DNA of 23,910 bases from an uncultured Eubacteriales bacterium (lineage in GTDB: Bacteria > Bacillota > Clostridia > Oscillospirales > Oscillospiraceae), in assembly GCA_900548795.1 (NCBI GenBank), contig URLT01000017.1:1-23910 (forward strand). The letters run 5' to 3'. Below, in pieces: positions 7,830 through 13,052 of the stretch (positions are counted from its first letter, which is position 1; each line of letters opens with the position of its first letter). Under the pieces are notes generated by a model. It did not search any database and was not told the DNA's origin. It saw only the letters and a program-made list of their open reading frames with translations. A program made the position numbers and the translations under genes.

Positions 7830-9044
7830 ATGAAAAAACTCATCGCACTGCTTCTTTTGACAGCGCTCGTGCTCGGCGGCTGCGCCGCAAGCCCTGCTGC
7901 GCCGATCCCGAATGCGGCCGGCGTCAGCGTGAATCTGATGGCGAACATCACCCCCAAGCCCGTCACCGGTTCTTCCGACGGCGCTGCATTTTCTAAGGCC
8001 GTCTCTGATTTCTCAGTCTCGCTGCTGCAAAAGGCCGCCAAATCGGGCGAAACCGTCGTGCTCTCCCCCTATAGCGTGCTGCAGGCGCTCGGCATGACCG
8101 CCAACGGCGCCAACGGCGAAACGCTCGAGCAGCTTGTGAAGGCGTTCGGGATGCAGATCGACGCGCTGAATGCAGCCTTTGCCGCCGTCCAACCCGACGA
8201 CGCCTTCCAAAATGCCAACGCGATCTGGTTTCGCGACGACGGCTCGCTCGAGGTCTCATCTGACTTCCTTCAGGCCTGCGCGGACTACTACGGCGCTGAT
8301 GCCTACGGCGCGCCCTTTGACGAGCAGACCCGAAAGGACATCAACAGTTGGGTCTCCACGCATACAGACGGCATGATCCCCGAAATGCTCAAGGATCTGA
8401 ACCAAGGCGTTGCGCTCTGTCTTGTCAACGCCCTGTGCTTCGAAGGCAAGTGGGCGCAGACATATTCCGAGGATTCGGTTTGGGACGGCACGTTCCATGC
8501 CGCCGACGGCACCGAGCAGAGCGCCCGCATGATGAGCTCGGATGAAGCGCTTTATCTGAAGGACGGCAACGCCACCGGTTTCCTCAAGCCCTATGCGGGC
8601 GGCCGCTATTCTCTTGCAGCGATCCTGCCGAACGGCTCGCTGGACGACTATGTGCAGAAGCTCGACGGCGACATGCTCCGCAGCCTGATCGAAAATGCGA
8701 CGCAGGACGAGGTGCGCGCCACCATGCCGCAGATGGAGCTGAAATCCGACGTTGAGCTTGCCGACGCGCTGCGCGCGATGGGCATCACGGACGTGTTCGA
8801 AGGGAATGCGGATCTGTCCGGCATCAGCGCCGAGCAGGAGCTTTGCGTCGGCAGAGTGCTGCATAGCGCGGCTTTGCGCGTGGACGAAAAGGGCACGAAG
8901 GCTGCCGCCGCAACCGCCGTCGAGATCGAGACTATGTCGCTTCGCGAGGGCTACAACGTCATGCTCGACCGGCCGTTCCTGCTTCTGATTTGGGATAATC
9001 AGGCCGGCATGCCGATTTTCCTTGCCGCAGTGAATGCCCTTTGA
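7830..9044 (+). CDS. Secreted lipoprotein serpin (protease inhibitor)
   Basis: The product is a 404-aa serpin anchored to the outer face of the membrane. A signal peptide with lipobox LGGC places the lipidated cysteine at Cys18. The serpin fold spans about 50-404, with SPYSVLQALGMTANGANGET (helix B region), INSWVSTHTDGMI, LVNALCFEGKW and the closing strand PFLLLIWDN. The reactive-centre hinge is complete and of the inhibitory type: E353-K-G-T-K-A-A-A-A-T362 (P17 to P8), with small residues at P12-P9. Counting on, P1 is Met369 and P1' is Ser370. ATG 7830 is chosen because GGAGGAGG lies 6 bases before it and it starts the signal peptide. Inhibition of serine proteases by loop insertion is known for the family; the actual target is not. 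Confidence 0.93.
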   Translation: MKKLIALLLLTALVLGGCAASPAAPIPNAAGVSVNLMANITPKPVTGSSDGAAFSKAVSDFSVSLLQKAAKSGETVVLSPYSVLQALGMTANGANGETLEQLVKAFGMQIDALNAAFAAVQPDDAFQNANAIWFRDDGSLEVSSDFLQACADYYGADAYGAPFDEQTRKDINSWVSTHTDGMIPEMLKDLNQGVALCLVNALCFEGKWAQTYSEDSVWDGTFHAADGTEQSARMMSSDEALYLKDGNATGFLKPYAGGRYSLAAILPNGSLDDYVQKLDGDMLRSLIENATQDEVRATMPQMELKSDVELADALRAMGITDVFEGNADLSGISAEQELCVGRVLHSAALRVDEKGTKAAAATAVEIETMSLREGYNVMLDRPFLLLIWDNQAGMPIFLAAVNAL

Positions 9045-9090
9045 GCCAAGGTCATATGAATTCTTGAGCAAACTATCATTCCAATATAAA

Positions 9091-9130
9091 ACACGAGCCG
9101 CTGAACTGAGTCAGCGGCTCGTGTTTTTTT
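9091..9130 (+). terminator. Strong terminator after serpin
   Basis: Stem ACACGAGCCGCTGA (9091-9104) pairs perfectly with TCAGCGGCTCGTGT (9111-9124) across a 6-base loop, and T residues run to 9130. A run of A residues before the stem would also give a T-run on the minus strand, so it may work in both directions. Confidence 0.93.
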
Positions 9131-9163
9131 GATGGAGGCTCTGTCGGACGAGCATTTCATACT

Positions 9164-9194
9164 GATTCTTGATTCAAATATTGAATCAAGAATC
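9164..9194. repeat. 31-bp perfect palindrome
   Basis: GATTCTTGATTCAA, a 3-base centre (ATA) and TTGAATCAAGAATC form two perfect 14-base arms. It is AT-rich against the GC-rich surroundings. Small hairpins follow at 9197-9211 (GTGTGC/GCACAC) and 9212-9224 (TCGCA/TGCGA). Its TGATTCAA core recurs in the terminal repeat of the element at 9281, suggesting related mobile origin. Confidence 0.7.
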
Positions 9195-9280
9195 CCGTGT
9201 GCTGCGCACACTCGCATCGTGCGAATGCACGCTGCGCCGTTGGCGCTATAAAAAGCGCTTCAAGCTTTTTAACAGATTCA

Positions 9281-9443
9281 AGGGAAGCTCTGATTCAATC
9301 GCAAGAGCGGTCAGCGAGGGATTTTGTTCCAAATTGAGGTTTGGAAATCGCAGGAATACTTTGTGTATTTCAAGATTTTCAAACCGACAAGTTGGGGCAA
9401 AAGACCCGCTGAGCGCCGCAGCCTATTGATTCAGAGGTTCCCT
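9281..9443 (+). mobile_element. 163-bp MITE-like non-coding element
   Basis: Terminal inverted repeats of 19 bases bound it: AGGGAAGCTCTGATTCAAT at 9281-9299 and, inverted, AGGGAACCTCTGAATCAAT at 9425-9443 (two mismatches). The first 57 bases match the inverted copy at 1-57 at 55 of 57 positions, which shows it is repeated. It has no coding capacity. Inside lies a long imperfect hairpin (9338-9385). No transposase gene is in the window, so movement would need one supplied from elsewhere. No clear target-site duplication is seen. Confidence 0.65.
9338..9385. other. Long internal hairpin of the MITE-like element
   Basis: GGTTTGGAAATC...GGAATAC (9338 on) pairs imperfectly with GTATTTC...GATTTTCAAACC (ending 9385) around a 5-base loop (TTTGT). 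The stem is about 20 bp with a few mismatches. It could form a foldback in RNA or in single-stranded DNA. Confidence 0.5.
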
Positions 9444-9456
9444 AGGGAACCTCTGA
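9431..9456. repeat. 26-bp perfect palindrome at element end
   Basis: TCAGAGGTTCCCT and its exact complement AGGGAACCTCTGA abut with centre CTAG. The left half is the right terminal repeat of the MITE-like element. The right half (9444-9459) is a second, isolated copy of the terminal repeat that diverges after 16 bases, one base before the permease remnant's stop codon. This looks like a leftover end from another insertion. Confidence 0.75.
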
Positions 9457-9460
9457 TTCC

Positions 9461-9760
9461 TTAATGCTTTTCGATCGTTTCGTCCGTCAGCGCGTCAATG
9501 TTTTTCAGATCCACACGCTTCGGCAGCAGCAGAGACATCAGCATTGAGACGACAAACACGCCCGCGACGGTCAGATTCTGCCACGAGCCGCGCTGCATCG
9601 ACCTCGGAAAAAGCGACGCCCTGATATTTTGCAACCGAGGCAATCAGGACGACCGGCGTCGCATTGGCAACGAACATGGCCAAAACGTGCTGCAGGCCAA
9701 ACGGAATGGCTTTTCCGAGATGTTATCGACTCGGGCATTTTTCATGGACGGGGATCTCAT
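9461..9760 (-). pseudogene. Remnant of NCS2 nucleobase permease
   Basis: This appears to be a collapsed xanthine/uracil-type permease (normally about 430-460 aa). From 9760 an ATG with AAAGGAG about 11 bases upstream opens MRSPSMKNARVDNIS, a permease-like N-terminus. The frame then shifts near 9720 to LGKAIPFGLQHVLAMFVANA, which closely matches the first membrane segment of NCS2 permeases. A further shift near 9600 leads into NLTVAGVFVVSMLMSLLLPK and a plausible C-terminal tail ending at TAA 9461-9463. So about 1 kb of the middle is missing and at least two frame changes are present. Family assignment rests on the PFGLQHVLAMF motif. The stop lies one base from the repeat end at 9460, which suggests the repeats took part in the decay. 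Confidence 0.6.
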
Positions 9761-9995
9761 GACATCTGTCTCTCCTTTGTGTTTCTTGGGAGCGTTTCAC
9801 TCCCCTTGGAATTCGCGTGATCCGCCCATATCGGGCACTCCACGCGCCATGCAAACGCGAGCGAGCGCCTTGGGCTGATTTCCGTATCTCATTCTCTCGC
9901 CTCAAAATCAACAAATATTTTTTAGTTCTCAAGAATGTTTTTGTGCAAAATGGATCTCATCCGATCCATATCGCTCCATGCAGACAGAAAACAGA
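9761..9995. other. Gene-free stretch upstream of permease remnant
   Basis: No gene is supported here. On the minus strand this would be the leader of the permease remnant. It contains a 7-bp hairpin with one wobble (GGGAGTG/CGCTCCC, within 9788-9804) shortly before the SD. I looked for a purine riboswitch core and did not find one. Confidence 0.4.
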
Positions 9996-10025
9996 GCCGC
10001 AGCAAACCGACCGGTTTGCTGCGGC
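9996..10025 (-). terminator. Terminator of pheB
   Basis: GCCGCAGCAAACCG (9996-10009) pairs perfectly with CGGTTTGCTGCGGC (10012-10025). On the minus strand a moderately T-rich tail (TCTGTTTTCTG) follows. It lies 15 bases past the pheB stop. Confidence 0.75.
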
Positions 10026-10040
10026 GCTGATCGTAATGCG

Positions 10041-10481
10041 TCATCCGGCAAGGATCTCCGCCTTCAGCACGCCCTTCATCGCTGCCAGCGCGCGCAGAAG
10101 CGCCTCCACGCCCTCGCTGACGCCGTTCGTCTCGGCTGATACCGTCACGGAGGCCGTGCCGTTGCTGGGAATGGTCTGGTTGATCGTTAGAATATTCGCG
10201 CCATACTGCGCAAAAACCGACAAAATTGCCGAGAGCAGACCCGAAACATCGCGCAAAATGAGCTGGAAGGTCAAAATGCGCCCCGCCATCAGGTTTTCAA
10301 ACGGAGCAATGCTGTCACGGTATTTATAAAACGCGCTGCGGCTGATATCGGTCGCTTTGGTCGCCTCGCCGACCGTCGCCACCTCGCCGTTTTCCAGCAG
10401 CCACTTGGCCTCGGCGACCTTGCGGAATACCTCGGGAAGGGCGCGCGCTTCCACAATAAAATATTTGGGCATTTTTTCCAT
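10041..10481 (-). CDS. pheB: ACT domain protein, UPF0735 PheB-like
   Basis: The product is a 146-aa protein of the UPF0735/PheB family, often found near aromatic amino acid or threonine genes and presumed to sense amino acids. Residues about 1-65 form a helical, HTH-like part (TVGEATKATDISRSAFYKYRD). Residues about 70-140 form an ACT domain (TFQLILRDVSGLLSAILSVF, then ANILTINQTIP). The length equals the usual 145-150. The ATG at 10481 is chosen over ATG 10472 and an extension to 10502 because GGAGG lies 7 bases before it. It stands alone here, divergent from tex, without the pheA, thrB or hom neighbours often seen, so its partner pathway cannot be read from context. Confidence 0.92.
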   Translation of the reverse strand: MEKMPKYFIVEARALPEVFRKVAEAKWLLENGEVATVGEATKATDISRSAFYKYRDSIAPFENLMAGRILTFQLILRDVSGLLSAILSVFAQYGANILTINQTIPSNGTASVTVSAETNGVSEGVEALLRALAAMKGVLKAEILAG

Positions 10482-10531
10482 TTTCTCGCCTCCGTGCTGC
10501 AAATGAATTCGGGTGTATTTCTACGAAGCAC

Positions 10532-10560
10532 ATTCTATCACAATCCGCGCACAATTGCAA
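10532..10560 (-). promoter_or_regulatory. Promoter of pheB
   Basis: On the minus strand TTGCAA (10555-10560), a 17-base spacer ending in TGTGA, and TAGAAT (10532-10537) form a good promoter about 50 bases before the start. The TG before the -10 box adds extended -10 character. Confidence 0.72.
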
Positions 10561-10587
10561 CAGGCGCTTTCTTTTTTTCGTGGTTTG

Positions 10588-10596
10588 TGATATAAT
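10588..10596 (+). promoter_or_regulatory. Extended -10 promoter of tex
   Basis: TGA-TATAAT (10588-10596) is an extended -10 element 37 bases before the tex start. Only a weak -35 candidate (TTTCTT, 10568-10573, 17-base spacer) is present. Confidence 0.6.
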
Positions 10597-10633
10597 TTTA
10601 CCATTATGCAAGCAAAACGATTCGGAGGAACTC

Positions 10634-12796
10634 ATGGAAAAACTGATTCAGCAGCTTTCCGCCGAGCTGAACTGCCCGGCGAACTATGTAGAAAATGTTG
10701 TGACCCTCATCGACGAGGGAAACACGATCCCGTTCATCGCGCGATACCGCAAGGAGCTGCACGGCGGGATGGACGACACCGCCCTGCGCACGCTGGCAGA
10801 CCGACTTGCCTACCTTCGCAGCTTGGCGCAGCGACGCGAGGAGATCACGCGCTCCGTTGCCGCGCAGGAGCGGCTGACCGACGAGCTGTCTGCGGCCATT
10901 CAGGCCGCCAAAACACTGGCCGAGCTGGAGGATCTCTATCGCCCGTTCAAGCCAAAGCGCCGAACCCGCGCCACGATCGCCCGCGAGAAGGGCTTGCAGC
11001 CTCTTGCCGAGCTGCTGCTCGCGCAGGGGCGCGACCTGCCCGAGCCGGAAGCCCTCGCCGCCTCCTATATTGACCCGGAGAAGGGCGTGCTCGACGCCGC
11101 CGCAGCGCTTGCCGGCGCATCCGACATCGTTGCAGAGACGATCTCGGACGACGCCGCCATTCGCAAGACCCTGCGCCGCCTCATGCGTCGGCAATCCGTC
11201 GCACGTTCGAGCGTCATCGAGGGCAAGGAGGACGACGGCGCGGTCTATCGTCTCTATTTCGATTTTCGTCAGCCTGTCAGTAAATTGCAGGGGCATCAGA
11301 TCCTTGCGCTCAACCGCGCAGAGCGCGAGGGCTTCCTCAAGGTGAGCCTTGAGACCGACCGCGAGCAGGCGCTCATCGCCGTTCGGCGCGAGGTGCTTCT
11401 TCCGGGCAGCCGTGCGAACGCATTTGTCCGCGCTGCTGCCGAGGATGCCTATGATCGGCTTTTGGCGCCGAGCATGGAGCGCGAGCTGCGCAGCGCGCTG
11501 ACCGACGAGGCCAACGAGGGCGCGATCGCCAATTTTGCGCTGAATCTGCGACCGCTTCTGATGCAGCCGCCGGTCAAGGGGCACGTAACGATGGGTCTTG
11601 ACCCCGGATACGCCCACGGCTGTAAGGTCGCCGTCATCGACCCGACCGGCAAGGTGCTTGACACCGCCGTGGTCTATCCGACCTTCACGAATCGCCGCGA
11701 AGAGGCCATCCGCCGTCTGGTCGCGCTCATCCGCAAGCACCGCGTCGACCATCTGGCCATCGGCAACGGCACGGCCTCCCGCGAGACGGAGCAGGTCGTC
11801 TGCGAGCTTCTGCCGCAGGTTCCCGGCGTGTCATATATGATCGTCTCGGAGGCCGGCGCCTCCGTCTATTCCGCCTCTCCGCTTGCCGCGGAGGAATTTC
11901 CTCAGTACGACGTGAATCTGCGCTCGGCGGTCTCCATCGCACGCCGGATGCAGGATCCGCTTGCCGAGCTGGTGAAAATTGACCCAAAGGCGATCGGCGT
12001 CGGACAATATCAGCACGATCTTCCGGAAAAGCGTCTGGACGAGACGCTCTCGGGCGTCGTGGAGGACTGCGTCAACGCCGTCGGCGTCGATCTGAACACG
12101 GCCTCCGCTTCCCTTCTGCGCCGCGTCTCCGGCCTGAATGCCGCAACCGCGAAAAACATCGTGCATTATCGCGAGGAAAACGGCGTCTTCACCGCCCGCA
12201 AGCAGCTCCTGAAGGTGCCGAAGCTCGGCAAAAAAGCCTACGAGCAGGCCGCAGGCTTCCTGCGCGTGCCGGAGAGCGCCCAGCTCCTTGACCACACGGG
12301 CGTGCACCCGGAATCCTACGCCGCTGCCGAGGCACTTCTGACGCTCTGCGGCTATACCGCCGCCGATGCTTCCGCCGGCACGCTGGGCGATCTGACCGCG
12401 CGTCTGGAGCAATACGGCGCAACAAAAGCCGCCGAGGTCTGCGGCGTCGGCGTTCCGACACTGCGCGACATTGCCAAGGAGCTGCAAAAGCCCGGCCGCG
12501 ACCCGCGCGACGAGCTGCCCGCGCCGATCCTGCGCCGCGACGTGCTGGAGCTGAAGGATCTGAAGCCCGGCATGGTGCTGACGGGGACGGTGCGCAACGT
12601 CATCGACTTCGGAGTGTTCGTCGACATTGGCGTCCATCAGGACGGCCTTGTGCACATTTCTCAGGTCTGCGACCGCTTCCTGCGGCATCCGTCCGAGGTC
12701 GTGCGCGTGGGCGACGTCGTTCGCGTCGGTGTGCTCGAGGTCGACGAGAAGCGCAAGCGCATCAGCCTGACCATGCGCGACCTTCCGGCTTGCTGA
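10634..12796 (+). CDS. tex: Tex family RNA-binding transcription accessory protein
   Basis: This 720-aa cytoplasmic protein matches Tex/YhgF, a conserved nucleic-acid-binding factor linked to transcription. Domains in order are: helical Tex N-terminal region (1 to about 200, with NTIPFIARYRKE); central region; a YqgF/RNase H-like domain from about 318 (MGLDPGYAHGCKVAVIDPTG); tandem helix-hairpin-helix from about 483 to 550 (VGVDLNTAS, then LGKKAYEQAAGFLRV); and a C-terminal S1 RNA-binding domain from about 643 to 713 (GMVLTGTVRNVIDFGVFVDI). The length is normal. The frame is open upstream to 10580, but ATG 10634 has GGAGG 5 bases before it and lies after the promoter. It is a single-gene unit. 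No T-rich terminator follows. Confidence 0.95.
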   Translation: MEKLIQQLSAELNCPANYVENVVTLIDEGNTIPFIARYRKELHGGMDDTALRTLADRLAYLRSLAQRREEITRSVAAQERLTDELSAAIQAAKTLAELEDLYRPFKPKRRTRATIAREKGLQPLAELLLAQGRDLPEPEALAASYIDPEKGVLDAAAALAGASDIVAETISDDAAIRKTLRRLMRRQSVARSSVIEGKEDDGAVYRLYFDFRQPVSKLQGHQILALNRAEREGFLKVSLETDREQALIAVRREVLLPGSRANAFVRAAAEDAYDRLLAPSMERELRSALTDEANEGAIANFALNLRPLLMQPPVKGHVTMGLDPGYAHGCKVAVIDPTGKVLDTAVVYPTFTNRREEAIRRLVALIRKHRVDHLAIGNGTASRETEQVVCELLPQVPGVSYMIVSEAGASVYSASPLAAEEFPQYDVNLRSAVSIARRMQDPLAELVKIDPKAIGVGQYQHDLPEKRLDETLSGVVEDCVNAVGVDLNTASASLLRRVSGLNAATAKNIVHYREENGVFTARKQLLKVPKLGKKAYEQAAGFLRVPESAQLLDHTGVHPESYAAAEALLTLCGYTAADASAGTLGDLTARLEQYGATKAAEVCGVGVPTLRDIAKELQKPGRDPRDELPAPILRRDVLELKDLKPGMVLTGTVRNVIDFGVFVDIGVHQDGLVHISQVCDRFLRHPSEVVRVGDVVRVGVLEVDEKRKRISLTMRDLPAC

Positions 12797-12947
12797 GGCA
12801 GCATCAAGCGGCAGAAATTGATTCGACGCCTCGGAAAGCGAATTCGCCATGGCCGAATTAAACCCGCAAAACGGCGCTTTTTCTGTATAATACGACGTTT
12901 TATATTTCTTTTTTGCGATATTCTATAAAAAGGATAGCGTGTTCACC

Positions 12948-12976
12948 TTGCGGCGTTATCTCTTTTATTGTATAAT
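12948..12976 (+). promoter_or_regulatory. Promoter of the hydroxylase operon
   Basis: TTGCGG (12948-12953), a 17-base spacer and TATAAT (12971-12976) give a leader of about 70 bases before the hydroxylase start. Another TATAAT at 12886-12891 has no good -35 partner. The stretch 12797-12947 is otherwise AT-rich and gene-free. Confidence 0.65.
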
Positions 12977-13012
12977 AAGACTGTCAAAAAAGATTTTGAT
13001 TTTTCCAATCCT

Positions 13013-13033
13013 GTTTGTGCTATCTGCACAAAC
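13013..13033 (+). promoter_or_regulatory. Leader hairpin next to hydroxylase RBS
   Basis: GTTTGTGC (13013-13020) and GCACAAAC (13026-13033) form a perfect 8-bp stem with a 5-base loop. It ends 7 bases before the SD (GAGG, 13041-13044). It is well placed to affect ribosome loading, but no known riboswitch is recognised. Confidence 0.4.
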
Positions 13034-13052
13034 AAGAAAAGAGGTCATTCTC

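Noticed and set aside
9164..9460. CRISPR array
   Set aside because: The repeated motifs are inverted element ends and palindromes without regular spacing or spacers.
9761..9990. Purine riboswitch upstream of the permease remnant
   Set aside because: No three-way-junction core or conserved TATAATC-type boxes are present, only one small hairpin.
12820..12860. Intrinsic terminator after tex
   Set aside because: A 6-bp AATTCG/CGAATT stem exists, but it is AT-rich and has no T-run.
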